Assembly: GCF_947503855.1 (NCBI RefSeq)
Contig: NZ_CANNFF010000012.1
Span: forward strand, 1-64,000
Origin: an uncultured Polaribacter sp.
Lineage (GTDB): Bacteria; Bacteroidota; Bacteroidia; Flavobacteriales; Flavobacteriaceae
DNA: 64,000 bases
Direction: 5' to 3'
The notes below the pieces were generated by a model. It worked only from the letters and a program-made list of their open reading frames with translations, did no database searches and was not told the DNA's origin. The position numbers and the translations under genes were made by a program. Below, piece by piece: positions 8,365 through 17,895 of this stretch. The first letter of the stretch is position 1. Each line of letters begins with the position of its first letter.

Positions 8365-9602
8365 TATTGCTGTGTTAAATAATTAATAATCGTTGATTGA
8401 ACATAATAAGTTCTAATTGATTCTATTTGGTTCATTTGAAACTTTAGTTGTAGTTCTTGAATATCCAAAACATCATTAAAATCTATCGTTCCTGTTTCGT
8501 AGCTTTTGATTAAAATGTCTTCTGCATCTTTAGCTTGCTTTAAGTTTTTTGTTTGAGTAGCATAACTTATTCTTGCAGAAATGCTTTCGTTATTTGCTTT
8601 GTCTAAAAGCGTTTCCAATGCATTTAAACGTTCCTGTTTTTGAGCAGTAATTTCCTGCTGCTGCAAATCATTTTGTTTGGTTTGGGATTTATATTTCTTA
8701 TTGAAAATTGGGATAGATACCGAAACCATTGGCATTACAATATCCTTTCCGTTATCGCTGAAATCCATATTTGGTCTTTCAGCAACATTGATATAATCTA
8801 ATCCAAAACCAATCATTGGACTGCTTTCTTTTTGATTTAATAATTCTGATTGCTCTATGGATTTATAAAGTTTATCATATTTTAGTAATTCGGGATGTAA
8901 TGCTAAATTTTCAGAAGTAATATCAAAGTCTTCAGAAGGTATCAGTAAACTATCTACCACATTCACGGTAACATCATTATCTCTATTCAATAGATTATTG
9001 AAGTTAGTTTGTTCTGCTAAAAATTGTTGTTGCAATACGTCTTTTAATTGTTGCATTTCGTTCTGACGCATTTGCAATCGCAACACATCTACTGCGGATG
9101 CTTTACCAACCTCAACAGATGTTAGTGCTAATGTTTCGTAAGTTTCTAATAGTTTGATGTTTTCAGTTAACACCTCTTGCTTTGCTTTGTTGGCGTATAG
9201 ATTAAAATAGGATTGTGATACCGAAGCCATTAGTTTTCGCTTTGCGATAACAATGTCCTCGTATTTAGCATCTGCCAATGAACTTACATAGTTTTCTCTC
9301 GATGTAATGGTTCCGAACCACGGTAACATTTGTTTAGCAGATACTTTAAAGCGTTGTGCACCTGTTCTGGTTTCCGGTTCACTTACAAAGTAACCAACAC
9401 CAAATTCGGTATTAGGAATGGTGTTAACCTCGTTTACTTTTTCAGAAGCTCTTTTGTATTGTAACTCAAACTTTTGAATTTCTGGATTTTTTGTTAAAGC
9501 TTCATCAATAAATATTTCTAATTGTTGAGCGTTTGTAAAGAAACTCAAGAAGCAAGAAACAAGAATCAAGACGAGTTTAATATTTATTATTTTATTTTTC
9601 AT
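8364..9602 (-). CDS. cusC: Outer membrane efflux channel, TolC/CusC family
   Basis: The protein is about 412 residues from the start at 9602. An upstream in-frame ATG at 9659 would add 19 residues lying inside the pump gene and spoil the signal peptide. From 9602 the protein begins MKNKIINIK and has a clear signal sequence ending FFTNAQQ. Long alpha-helical stretches with TolC-type duplicated repeats follow (EIQKFELQYKRASEKVNEV..., ETLLDKANNESISARISY...). It should form the outer membrane duct for the CusA/CusB pump. Its start overlaps the cusA stop by 11 bases. Confidence 0.88.
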   Translation of the reverse strand: MKNKIINIKLVLILVSCFLSFFTNAQQLEIFIDEALTKNPEIQKFELQYKRASEKVNEVNTIPNTEFGVGYFVSEPETRTGAQRFKVSAKQMLPWFGTITSRENYVSSLADAKYEDIVIAKRKLMASVSQSYFNLYANKAKQEVLTENIKLLETYETLALTSVEVGKASAVDVLRLQMRQNEMQQLKDVLQQQFLAEQTNFNNLLNRDNDVTVNVVDSLLIPSEDFDITSENLALHPELLKYDKLYKSIEQSELLNQKESSPMIGFGLDYINVAERPNMDFSDNGKDIVMPMVSVSIPIFNKKYKSQTKQNDLQQQEITAQKQERLNALETLLDKANNESISARISYATQTKNLKQAKDAEDILIKSYETGTIDFNDVLDIQELQLKFQMNQIESIRTYYVQSTIINYLTQQ

Positions 9603-12600
9603 TTGATGTTCTTTTAAGTTGAACTTCTGCCTTCCAGCTATACAATACTGGTACAACAAACAAAGTGATTAAGGCAATGAGCATTCCGCCAAAACTTGGA
9701 ATTGCCATCGGAATCATTATGTCGCTTCCTCGACCTACAGAGGTTAATACTGGTAATAATGCTAAAATGGTTGTAGCTGTAGTCATTAAACACGGTCTGA
9801 TTCTTTTTTCACCAGCTTCTACAATAGATGCTCTAATTTCCTTTTTATTCTCTGGTATATTTCTATCAAAAGTTTGCGTTAAATAGGTTGCCATTACTAC
9901 ACCATCGTCTGTTGCTATACCGAAGAGTGCAATAAACCCAACCCAAACTGCTACACTTAAATTAATGGGATGCATCTGGAATAAGTCTCGCATATTTTCG
10001 CCAGCGACATTGAAGTTTAAAAACCAATCTTGACCATAGAGCCAAATCATTATAAAACCACCTGCAAAGGCTACTGCGATACCTGTGAATACCATTAAGG
10101 ACGTACCAACCGAACGGAACTGAAAATACAGAATTAAGAAAATGATTGCCAATGCTAACGGTACAACAACCGATAAGGTTTTTTCTGCTCGTAACTGATT
10201 TTCATACGTTCCTGTGAATGCATAGTTGATTCCTTTTGGAACTATCAATTCACCAGAATCTATCTTTTCTTGAATTAATGCTTGTGCATTTTTAACAACG
10301 CTTACTTCTGCAAAGCCATCTAATTTATCAAACAATACATAGCCAACTAAAAAAGTATCTTCACTTTTAATGACTTGTGGACCTTGTTCGTATCTTATCG
10401 TTGCTAATTCGCTTAATGGCAAAGGACTGCCTTTTTCAACTGGCACATAAATCTGTTGTAAGTCTGTTGGGTTTGCTCGTAATTCTCTTGGGTATCGTAC
10501 TCGAACACCATAGCGTTCTCGACCTTCAACGGTTTGGGTTAATACCATTCCGCCAACTGCTACTTTTAATACATCTTGAACATCTTGTATCGAAATGCCA
10601 TAACGTGCAATTTTCTCTCTATCAATATCAATTAACAAATAGGGTTTACCAACAATACGGTCTGCAAAAACAGCTTCTTTTTTAACACCTTCAGCTTCCT
10701 TGATGATGTTTTCTAATTGCACACCAAACGCTTCAATCTGCTTTAAGTCTTGACCTTTTACTTTAATTCCCATAGGTGCTCGCATTCCTGTTTGAAGCAT
10801 CACTAATCGGGTTTCAATAGGTTGTAGTTTTGGTGCTGAAGTAACACCTGGTAACTTTGTAACTCTTACGATTTCATTCCAAATATCGTCTGGTGACTGT
10901 ATTTCTGGTCGCCAATTACGATAGTACTCGCCATCATCATCTTCAATTAATTGAGACCTTTTTATAGTGCTAAAAATGACGTTTTCGGAATTATTAGGAT
11001 TAGAAACCAAACGACCATCCTTCAATTCAAAGAAGCCATCATCATTTACTTTGTAGCGTTGGCGTACTCCGTTTTCATTCAGCATATATTCTGGTTTATA
11101 CTGAATCATATTCTCGTACATTGATAGTGGTGCTGGGTCTAAAGCTGATTCTGTTCTTCCTGCCTTACCAACTACGGTTTCAATCTCTGGAATACTGGCT
11201 ACTGCCATATCTAATTGCTGTAAAACACGTTTGTTTTCTTCTACGCCAGAATGTGGCATCGAGGTTGGCATTAGTAGAAATGAGCCTTCATTTAATGAGG
11301 GCATAAACTCTTTGCCTGTATTTTTCATAATGAAAAATCCTGCGATGACAATAGCAGTTGGAACAGATAAAAACAATAGCTTGTTATCTAAACACCACCT
11401 TAAAATACGTGTGTAGTATTTTATAAATAATGAGAAAACACCTAATAAACCAAAGCAAATAACACTCACAAAAATGAGATTCCAAAAAATGCTTTTATCA
11501 ACGCCTAATGGTCTCCAGTATTCGGCTAACAAGAACACAATAGCTGATACGGAAATAATAATATTGATAAGATTAGCTTGTTTCTCTGTTATCTTATTTT
11601 GAAGATTGAGAAGTGCTGTAATTCCAAACGCTATCAAAATCAATCCTAACCAATACCCATAAATTATGGCAGCGATTCCTAATGCCATTAAGACACCATT
11701 TAAAACATATTTAAAAGTGTTTTTAATGTTTTTCTTTCTGAATAAAAATGCAGCAAACGGTGGAATTAAAAATAACGCCACGATTATAGAAGCTGTTAGT
11801 GCAAAAGTCTTTGTGAAGGCTAATGGTCTGAATAGTTTTCCTTCCGCTCCAATCATTGTAAATACAGGAATGAAACTGATAATAGTTGTCATAACTGCGG
11901 TCACGATTGCGCCAGATACTTCAGCTGTTGCGTTATAAACTACCGTATTAATGGATTGTGTTCCATCATCTTCATCTAAATGCCGAATGATATTTTCTGA
12001 TAGTATGACACCAACATCGACCATTGTACCGATAGCAATAGCAATACCTGATAAAGCGACAATGTTGGCATCTACACCAAAGAGTTTCATTGCAATAAAT
12101 ACCATTAAAACTGCAACAGGTAATAGTCCAGAAATTAGTACGGAAGCTCGAAGATTAAACACCATAATAATTATTACTAAAATGGTAATCAATATTTCAA
12201 GAGTTAAGGCTTCGTTAAGTGTGCCTAATGTTTCTTGTATCAATTCTGTTCTATCGTAAAAAGGCACTATGGTTACTTGTGAGGTTCTACCATCCGCTAA
12301 TACTTTTGAAGGTAATCCTGCACTTAATTCATTAATTTTTTCCTTTACGTTATTAATGACTTCCATTGGGTTTGCGCCATAACGAGCCACCACAACAGCA
12401 CCAACAACCTCTGCACCTTCTTTATCTAATAATCCACGTCTTGTTGCAGGACCTAATGAAACTTTACCAATATCCTTTATCCTAATTGAAGTATAATCTT
12501 CTGAAGTGACTACTGCATTTTCGATGTCTGAAATGGATTTCACATAACCCAAACCACGAACTAAATATTCGGCTTGGTTAATTTCCAAAGTCTGTGCACC

Positions 12601-13305
12601 AATATCCTTATTACTTTCTTTAACTGCTTTTACAACGTGATGTAATCCAATATTATACTGACGCATTAGTTCTGGATTCACGTCCACTTGATATTCTTGA
12701 ACATAGCCACCAATAGAAGCAACCTCTGAAACACCACTTGCAGAGGACAGCGCATACTTTACATAGTAATCCTGAATACTGCGTAACTCTTGCAAATCCC
12801 AACCACCAGTTACATTTCCGTTTTCGTCACGACCTTCAAGCGTGTACCAAAATATTTGTCCTAATCCTGTAGCATCTGGACCCAATGCAGGATTAACACC
12901 TTCGGGCAATAAACCACTTGGTAAGGAATTAAGTTTTTCGAGAATACGACTTCTACTCCAGTAAAATTCTATGTCTTCTTCAAAAATGATATAGATACTT
13001 GAAAAACCGAACATAGAGGAACTACGAATGGTTTTTACACCTGGAATACCGAGTAAAGATGTTGTGAGTGGATAGGTGATTTGGTCTTCTATATCTTGTG
13101 GTGAGCGACCATCCCATTTTGTAAAAACGATTTGTTGGTTTTCGCCTATATCTGGTATGGCATCTACAGCAACTGGATTACTTGGTAAGAAACCTGTATC
13201 CCAATTAAAAGGTGCATTAACCGTTCCCCATCCTACAAAAAGGACGAGTAGCAGAACTGCAACGAGTTTGTTTTCTATTAAAAATTTGATGCTTTTATTG
13301 AGCAT
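9592..13305 (-). CDS. cusA: RND heavy-metal efflux pump, CusA type
   Basis: This 1,237-residue inner membrane proton/metal antiporter is predicted to export monovalent copper or silver. It opens with the typical SIKFLIENKLVAVLLLVLFVGWG segment and has the DAIPDIGENQQIVFTKWDGRSPQDIEDQITYPL signature of the heavy-metal RND group. It keeps Met-rich periplasmic positions (ETRLVMLQTGMRAPMGIKVKG). It is longer than E. coli CusA. About 110 extra residues with hydrophobic helices lie near residues 520-640, an insertion also usual in Bacteroidetes. It is the first gene of a minus-strand operon running down to about 3960. A hairpin leader precedes it. Confidence 0.93.
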   Translation of the reverse strand: MLNKSIKFLIENKLVAVLLLVLFVGWGTVNAPFNWDTGFLPSNPVAVDAIPDIGENQQIVFTKWDGRSPQDIEDQITYPLTTSLLGIPGVKTIRSSSMFGFSSIYIIFEEDIEFYWSRSRILEKLNSLPSGLLPEGVNPALGPDATGLGQIFWYTLEGRDENGNVTGGWDLQELRSIQDYYVKYALSSASGVSEVASIGGYVQEYQVDVNPELMRQYNIGLHHVVKAVKESNKDIGAQTLEINQAEYLVRGLGYVKSISDIENAVVTSEDYTSIRIKDIGKVSLGPATRRGLLDKEGAEVVGAVVVARYGANPMEVINNVKEKINELSAGLPSKVLADGRTSQVTIVPFYDRTELIQETLGTLNEALTLEILITILVIIIMVFNLRASVLISGLLPVAVLMVFIAMKLFGVDANIVALSGIAIAIGTMVDVGVILSENIIRHLDEDDGTQSINTVVYNATAEVSGAIVTAVMTTIISFIPVFTMIGAEGKLFRPLAFTKTFALTASIIVALFLIPPFAAFLFRKKNIKNTFKYVLNGVLMALGIAAIIYGYWLGLILIAFGITALLNLQNKITEKQANLINIIISVSAIVFLLAEYWRPLGVDKSIFWNLIFVSVICFGLLGVFSLFIKYYTRILRWCLDNKLLFLSVPTAIVIAGFFIMKNTGKEFMPSLNEGSFLLMPTSMPHSGVEENKRVLQQLDMAVASIPEIETVVGKAGRTESALDPAPLSMYENMIQYKPEYMLNENGVRQRYKVNDDGFFELKDGRLVSNPNNSENVIFSTIKRSQLIEDDDGEYYRNWRPEIQSPDDIWNEIVRVTKLPGVTSAPKLQPIETRLVMLQTGMRAPMGIKVKGQDLKQIEAFGVQLENIIKEAEGVKKEAVFADRIVGKPYLLIDIDREKIARYGISIQDVQDVLKVAVGGMVLTQTVEGRERYGVRVRYPRELRANPTDLQQIYVPVEKGSPLPLSELATIRYEQGPQVIKSEDTFLVGYVLFDKLDGFAEVSVVKNAQALIQEKIDSGELIVPKGINYAFTGTYENQLRAEKTLSVVVPLALAIIFLILYFQFRSVGTSLMVFTGIAVAFAGGFIMIWLYGQDWFLNFNVAGENMRDLFQMHPINLSVAVWVGFIALFGIATDDGVVMATYLTQTFDRNIPENKKEIRASIVEAGEKRIRPCLMTTATTILALLPVLTSVGRGSDIMIPMAIPSFGGMLIALITLFVVPVLYSWKAEVQLKRTSNEK

Positions 13306-13363
13306 TGGCTTTGATTATTAAACAGTTAGAAATTGATGTTACGACAACACCGAATACAACAAA

Positions 13364-13394
13364 TTATCCTTACGACATTGCAGTCATAGGATAA
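13364..13394 (-). promoter_or_regulatory. Leader hairpin before cusA
   Basis: TTATCCT and AGGATAA pair over an inner imperfect stem (ACGAC/GTCAT). In the minus-strand direction a T run comes before the hairpin. It sits between the HYC_CC_PP gene and the pump start, with two TGTCGTAA copies between hairpin and ATG. A similar T-run plus ATCCT/AGGAT hairpin lies before the CzcA gene (22319-22336). It could be an attenuator, processing site or operator. Confidence 0.4.
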
Positions 13395-13414
13395 AAAAGT
13401 CTATTGTTTAAAAA

Positions 13415-13828
13415 TCAAATTAAATAAGTCTCGTCAATCTTGTAGAGTTGCCTTATGACGAGTGGTGGTTTGTATTCTTCAAAAGAAGATACATTGTTAT
13501 CTAAACCTTCAAAAAGGTTACTATAAGTGTAAACAAGTGAAGCTATAAATACTTGTTGCTCAAACGTGATTTTGTCAACTTGCAATTGCAATTCGTCTTG
13601 ACCTTCAATTGCTAATTGTTTATCATCACAACAATTTTTCTTGGTAATAGAACATCCTTCGGTTGAAGGCTTTTCCATTTCCATTCCGCACCCTTTGGCT
13701 TTTTGAAAGATAGCAGTTTCTACTAACGTATCTCCACAATAATGCATATTCAAAGTAAATGACATTGTAGAGAATAACACTACAAAAGCCATTGTTAAAG
13801 ACATTATTTTATGGAAAAATTGCTTCAT
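13415..13828 (-). CDS. HYC_CC_PP family small exported protein
   Basis: The protein is about 137 residues from the ATG at 13828, which places a basic start and hydrophobic segment (MKQFFHKIMSLTMAFVVLF) at the N-terminus. An upstream ATG at 13858 is possible but less likely. The three naming motifs of the family are present: MHYCG, KNCCDD and YKPPLV. The Cys/His content suggests periplasmic metal binding, although the family's function is not established. It directly precedes the cusA operon, and a second member holds the same place before the CzcA gene. Confidence 0.82.
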   Translation of the reverse strand: MKQFFHKIMSLTMAFVVLFSTMSFTLNMHYCGDTLVETAIFQKAKGCGMEMEKPSTEGCSITKKNCCDDKQLAIEGQDELQLQVDKITFEQQVFIASLVYTYSNLFEGLDNNVSSFEEYKPPLVIRQLYKIDETYLI

Positions 13829-13899
13829 ATTGATTGCGAAGTTACGAAATTTTAACAACTATTGATTCTGTTTAACAGAAGTTTAATTGACTAATCTGC

Positions 13900-15852
13900 T
13901 TAATCCCAAGTCATTTTCTGCAAGCGAACCGCATTTAATATTGCTAAAAGTGCAACACCAACATCTGCAAAAACTGCTTCCCACATTGTTGCCAAACCTC
14001 CTGCTCCTAAAATCAAAACAATCACTTTAACACCAAAAGCTAAAATGATATTCTGCCAAACAATTTTTCGTGTGGAACGACTTATTTTAATCGCCTTTAC
14101 CACTTTTGAAGGTTGGTCTGTTTGTATGATAACATCTGCTGTTTCAATAGCTACATCACTTCCTAAACCACCCATTGCGATCCCTACATCACTTGCTGCT
14201 AAAACTGGTGCGTCATTAATACCATCACCTATAAAAGCTATTTTGTTTGCTGGATTTTGCTTTAAAATTTCAACTTCATTTAATTTATCCTCTGGTAGTA
14301 AACCACCTTTAGCCTTTTCAATATTTAATTCTTTTGCGACTTGTTGGGTAATGGAATCTTTATCTCCAGAAAGCATCATTATATTATTAATACCAACTTT
14401 ATGTAAGGCTGTAATTGTTTCTTTGGCATCTTCTTTTAATTCGTCTGCTATTACCACATAACCAGCGAACTTATTATCTATTGCTACTAAAACTATGGAT
14501 TCTACAATAGTTTCCGTTTCAGATGGAACACCAATATTATTGGCAGTCATTAAGGCTTTATTTCCTACTAAAACTGTTTTACCATTTACAATGCCTCTTA
14601 AACCTTTTCCTGCAATTTCAGAAACGTCTTGTGCTTCAAAATCTTCTCCTTCTGCTTTATACTCTAAAATTGCTTTAGCAATTGGATGCGTGGATTGCTC
14701 TTCCATCGCCATTAAATATTGCATAAATTCGGTTTCTTTCCAATCAATTGCTTTTACTTCTTTGATTTTGAAAACTCCTTTGGTAACCGTTCCTGTTTTG
14801 TCCATTACCAAGGTGTTTATTTTGGTCATTGCATCTAAAAACGAAGCTCCTTTAAATAAAATTCCGTTTTTTGAAGCTGCTCCCAATCCTCCGAAATAAC
14901 CCAATGGAATAGAAATTACCAAAGCACAAGGACAAGAAATCACAAGAAAAATTAAAGCTCTGTATAACCAATCTCTAAAGACATAATCATCTACAAAAAA
15001 GTATGGTAGAAACGTAACACCTATTGCTAAAAACACAACTATTGGTGTGTAAATTCGAGCAAATTGTCTGATGAATAATTCTGTTTTAGATTTTCGAGCT
15101 GTGGCGTTCTGTACCATATCCAAAATTCTTGCAATGGAACTGTCTTTAAATTCTTTGGTGGTTTCTATTTCAATTACACCGTCCAAATTAATGCTGCCTG
15201 CAAAAACTTTTTCACCTTTTGCAATCGTATCAGGTTTACTTTCTCCTGTTAATGCAGCTGTGTTGAATGAACCTTTTTTGGAAAGTAGAATACCATCTAA
15301 AGGAATTTTTTCTCCCACACGCACTTGCACTTTTTCGCCAATTTCAACCGTTTCTGGACTCACAGACACATAATCATTGTTGCGATATACCAGAGCTTCA
15401 TTTGGTCTTACATCAAGTAAGGCTTTTATATTTCCTTTTGCTCTGTTAACAGCTGCATTTTGAAATAGTTCCCCAACTGCGTAAAACAACATTACTGCAA
15501 CACCTTCAGGATATTCGCCAATAATAAACGCACCAATAGTAGCAATGGACATTAAAAAGAACTCTGTAAACACATCTCCTTTTTTAATACTTTCCCATCC
15601 TTCTTTTACTACAGGAAGACCTACTGGCAAATATGCTATACCATACCATACAATACGCAACCAATCTTTAAAAAATGCAACATCAAAATAATCTAAAGCA
15701 ATGCCAATAATTAGCATTGTAAAACTTATGATTGCTGGAATATAGGCTTTAATTTGACTTGAATTGCCACTATGATCGTTACCATCATCGTGACTATGTT
15801 GTTCTTCTGAATCTGGTTTTAAATCTCTTAAATTGACTTTCTTTTTTTTCAT
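13900..15852 (-). CDS. P1B-type heavy-metal-exporting ATPase (Zn/Cd type)
   Basis: This 650-residue P-type ATPase exports divalent metal ions across the inner membrane. Visible motifs are the TGES actuator loop (NTAALTGESKP), the metal-binding SCPCALVISIP in a membrane helix, the phosphorylation site DKTGTVT, the HP pair in STHPIAKAI and GDGINDAPVLAASDVGIAMG. The last helices read KVIVLILGAGGLATMWEAVFADVGVALLAILNA, with the Lys and Asp typical of the Zn/Cd/Pb subgroup (P1B-2). The usual N-terminal HMA domain is absent and a short His/Asp-rich tail (HSHDDGNDHSG) takes its place. Its start overlaps the DUF3703 stop by 4 bases. Confidence 0.9.
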   Translation of the reverse strand: MKKKKVNLRDLKPDSEEQHSHDDGNDHSGNSSQIKAYIPAIISFTMLIIGIALDYFDVAFFKDWLRIVWYGIAYLPVGLPVVKEGWESIKKGDVFTEFFLMSIATIGAFIIGEYPEGVAVMLFYAVGELFQNAAVNRAKGNIKALLDVRPNEALVYRNNDYVSVSPETVEIGEKVQVRVGEKIPLDGILLSKKGSFNTAALTGESKPDTIAKGEKVFAGSINLDGVIEIETTKEFKDSSIARILDMVQNATARKSKTELFIRQFARIYTPIVVFLAIGVTFLPYFFVDDYVFRDWLYRALIFLVISCPCALVISIPLGYFGGLGAASKNGILFKGASFLDAMTKINTLVMDKTGTVTKGVFKIKEVKAIDWKETEFMQYLMAMEEQSTHPIAKAILEYKAEGEDFEAQDVSEIAGKGLRGIVNGKTVLVGNKALMTANNIGVPSETETIVESIVLVAIDNKFAGYVVIADELKEDAKETITALHKVGINNIMMLSGDKDSITQQVAKELNIEKAKGGLLPEDKLNEVEILKQNPANKIAFIGDGINDAPVLAASDVGIAMGGLGSDVAIETADVIIQTDQPSKVVKAIKISRSTRKIVWQNIILAFGVKVIVLILGAGGLATMWEAVFADVGVALLAILNAVRLQKMTWD

Positions 15853-16211
15853 TTTGAATTGAATAAATTTTTAATATCATTAGGAATAGGCATACGTTTT
15901 AATGGTGGTACATTTGCACCTCCTGTATTGCCGATTGGTATGTGATTAATGAACGATTTCCAACCTCCAACAATTAATCTTATTATTTGTCCAAATACTT
16001 CTTTGGTATTTTTTTGCATTAAGCCAAACTTTAGCATTAACCAATGTGAATAGGTATGCTCAATAGGATAAGATTGACCTATAATGTGACTTCTTTCTAA
16101 ATGATACCACGCATTAGTAAAATCACTGTTAGCCAAAGCAACTTCATATAAACCAAGTTCTTTATTATAAGCATCTTTTAAATACTTTGGTATTTTATAA
16201 TTCAGTTTCAT
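15849..16211 (-). CDS. DUF3703 protein
   Basis: The protein is about 120 residues from the ATG at 16211. A longer frame from 16289 would overlap the Fur gene and add atypical residues. The pattern AWYHLERSHIIGQSYPIEHTYSHWLML, then GQIIRLIVGGWKSF and NTGGANVPPLKRMPIP identifies the DUF3703 family, soluble proteins with conserved His residues often next to metal efflux genes. The function is unknown. It is translationally coupled to the ATPase. A TGCAATGG-type operator candidate lies about 40 bases upstream (16249-16268), inside the end of the Fur-family gene, so this pair likely has its own promoter. Confidence 0.78.
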   Translation of the reverse strand: MKLNYKIPKYLKDAYNKELGLYEVALANSDFTNAWYHLERSHIIGQSYPIEHTYSHWLMLKFGLMQKNTKEVFGQIIRLIVGGWKSFINHIPIGNTGGANVPPLKRMPIPNDIKNLFNSK

Positions 16212-16248
16212 TATTATCTCATTTGATTGTAAAAATATAATACCAATA

Positions 16249-16268
16249 CGTGCAATGGAAGTGCAATT
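16249..16268 (-). promoter_or_regulatory. Candidate Fur-family operator (TGCA-N7-TGCA)
   Basis: TGCAATGGAAGTGCA lies about 40 bases upstream of the DUF3703 start. TGCAATGGTTGTGCA occurs 31 bases upstream of the gene starting at 22745, and a weaker match (TGCGAATAGGTGCA) 34 bases upstream of the CzcA start. The shared motif and position suggest one regulator, plausibly the Fur-family protein encoded next door. Confidence 0.5.
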
Positions 16269-16683
16269 ATTGTCCACTACATTTATCACAAATACCTTTT
16301 ACCACCAAGTTTACGTTTTCTGACACAAAACCATCTGGTACTTTTATTAGAGGGATTTTATGTTCTGTTAAGCAAATAGTTTCATTACAGTTATTGCAAT
16401 GAAAATGCAAATGCAAATCAGTTTCAATTTCACAATTACATCCGTTTTCACACAGAGCATATTTAGTAATTCCTGTGCCATCGTCTATTTGATGCACTAT
16501 CGCTTTTTCCTCAAATGTTTTAATAGTTCTGTACAATGTGGTTCTATCTGCTTTTTCAAAAGCATTTTCTATATCACTTAATGTTACTGCTATTTGTTTA
16601 TTTGCAAGAAACTTATAAATCAATAAACGCATTGCCGTAACCCGTATATCTTTTGACTCTAAAAATTGTTCTATTGTTTGCAT
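16267..16683 (-). CDS. Fur-family transcriptional regulator
   Basis: This 138-residue protein has the family's winged-helix domain at residues 1-80 (VTAMRLLIYKFL, DIENAFEKADRTTLYRTIKTFEEKAIVHQI). The C-terminal dimerisation and metal-binding part has HLHFHCNNCNETICL and CDKC, giving the His-rich loop and two CxxC pairs of a structural zinc site. Members sense Fe, Zn, Mn or peroxide; the setting between a CzcB gene and a Zn/Cd-type ATPase suggests zinc or a related divalent metal (inferred). It follows the CzcB gene by two bases, so it is in the Czc operon. It is the only intact metal regulator seen in the island. Confidence 0.88.
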   Translation of the reverse strand: MQTIEQFLESKDIRVTAMRLLIYKFLANKQIAVTLSDIENAFEKADRTTLYRTIKTFEEKAIVHQIDDGTGITKYALCENGCNCEIETDLHLHFHCNNCNETICLTEHKIPLIKVPDGFVSENVNLVVKGICDKCSGQ

Positions 16684-16685
16684 AA

Positions 16686-17891
16686 TTAATGTTCGTGTTC
16701 TGTTTCGCCTTTTTTCATTTCAGCTATTAAATAATACGCATTATTATAAGCAAATTTTGTGGTTTTATCTTGTTCTTCAGTAAATTGAACTGCTATCCAA
16801 TTACCCTCTTTTGCCCCTAATAGCACTTCTATAGGTTTAAAACTCCAGTCTTCATTTTCTTTTTCCGCTGAAAACACGAAAAATCTATCGCCTTCTTTTA
16901 CTATGGCACTTTCGGGTAACGCCATAGTTTTCGTATTTTCTGTTTGGATTTTTCCTTGAATATACATTCCAGGAATAAGAATCCCTTTTTTATTCTCAAT
17001 TTCTGCGTGTACGTGTACCGCTTTAGGATTGTCTTCGAAAGTTTTACTTACCGAATAAATTTCAGCTGTTAATTCTTCATCTTGCATTGTTTGTACATTA
17101 AAGGTTACTTTTTGACCTTTCTTAACTTTATATACATCTTTTTCAAACACCATTAAATCAGCGTGAACGTGATGTGTATTTACTATTTCAAAGAGTTCGG
17201 TTTGAGGTTCAACATATTGTCCTGTTTTTACTTCTACCTTTTGCACATAGCCTTCAATAGGACTGCGTAGTGAAATACGTTGTGCAATACTACCATTGCG
17301 AACCGACGTTGCACTAATATTTAATAATTGTAATTGAGCTGCCATTCCTTGAACCATTGCCTTTGAGGCTTCATATTCTGCTTCAGCTTTTTGGTAATTT
17401 GCACCAGATCCTACACCTGCATCGTACAATTTTTGTTGACGCTCATAATTCTTCTTTAAAAAATTACTATCACTATAGGCATTTAAATAATTGGTTTGCA
17501 TTTGAATAATATTTGGATGTGAAAGATATGCCACTACTTGACCTTTATTCACTTTGTCCCCTTCAATCACTTCAATAGAAACTACATTAGCACCAATTAC
17601 TGTTGTTATGGCTGCCTCGTTTTGTGGTGGCACTTCTAAAGTTCCATTGGCTTCCACATAACCACTCATATTGCGTGAAGCAATGGTGTCTATTTTCATT
17701 TTTAAGGCTTCAAACTGTTGTTGTGAAAGCATCACTTCTTCGTCTTCGCTATGGTCATCGTTTTCTTCAGTATTTTGTTCTTCGTTATGCGAATTGCCAT
17801 TGTCTTCTTTGTGGCTTTCTTTATTTCCGCAAGCAGAAACAAAAATGGATAACATTATTATGGCTAAAAATTTATATAATCTATTTTTCAT
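16686..17891 (-). CDS. czcB: RND periplasmic adaptor, CzcB type
   Basis: This 401-residue adaptor of the divalent-metal RND pump is a lipoprotein (signal peptide ending FVSAC, about Cys21). A His/Glu/Asp-rich linker follows (NKESHKEDNGNSHNEEQNTEENDDHSEDEE), as in CzcB proteins. The core has the lipoyl/hairpin pattern (GTLEVPPQNEAAITTVIGANVVSIEVIEGDKVNKGQVVAYL) and a beta-barrel region. It ends with another metal-binding tail (GETEHEH). It lies five bases after the fused pump-channel gene and two bases before the Fur-family gene. Confidence 0.9.
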   Translation of the reverse strand: MKNRLYKFLAIIMLSIFVSACGNKESHKEDNGNSHNEEQNTEENDDHSEDEEVMLSQQQFEALKMKIDTIASRNMSGYVEANGTLEVPPQNEAAITTVIGANVVSIEVIEGDKVNKGQVVAYLSHPNIIQMQTNYLNAYSDSNFLKKNYERQQKLYDAGVGSGANYQKAEAEYEASKAMVQGMAAQLQLLNISATSVRNGSIAQRISLRSPIEGYVQKVEVKTGQYVEPQTELFEIVNTHHVHADLMVFEKDVYKVKKGQKVTFNVQTMQDEELTAEIYSVSKTFEDNPKAVHVHAEIENKKGILIPGMYIQGKIQTENTKTMALPESAIVKEGDRFFVFSAEKENEDWSFKPIEVLLGAKEGNWIAVQFTEEQDKTTKFAYNNAYYLIAEMKKGETEHEH

Positions 17892-17895
17892 TTTC

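Noticed and set aside
9603..9659. Longer start for the TolC-like gene at 9659
   Set aside because: It would place 19 extra residues before a perfectly placed signal peptide and overlap the pump gene by 68 bases.
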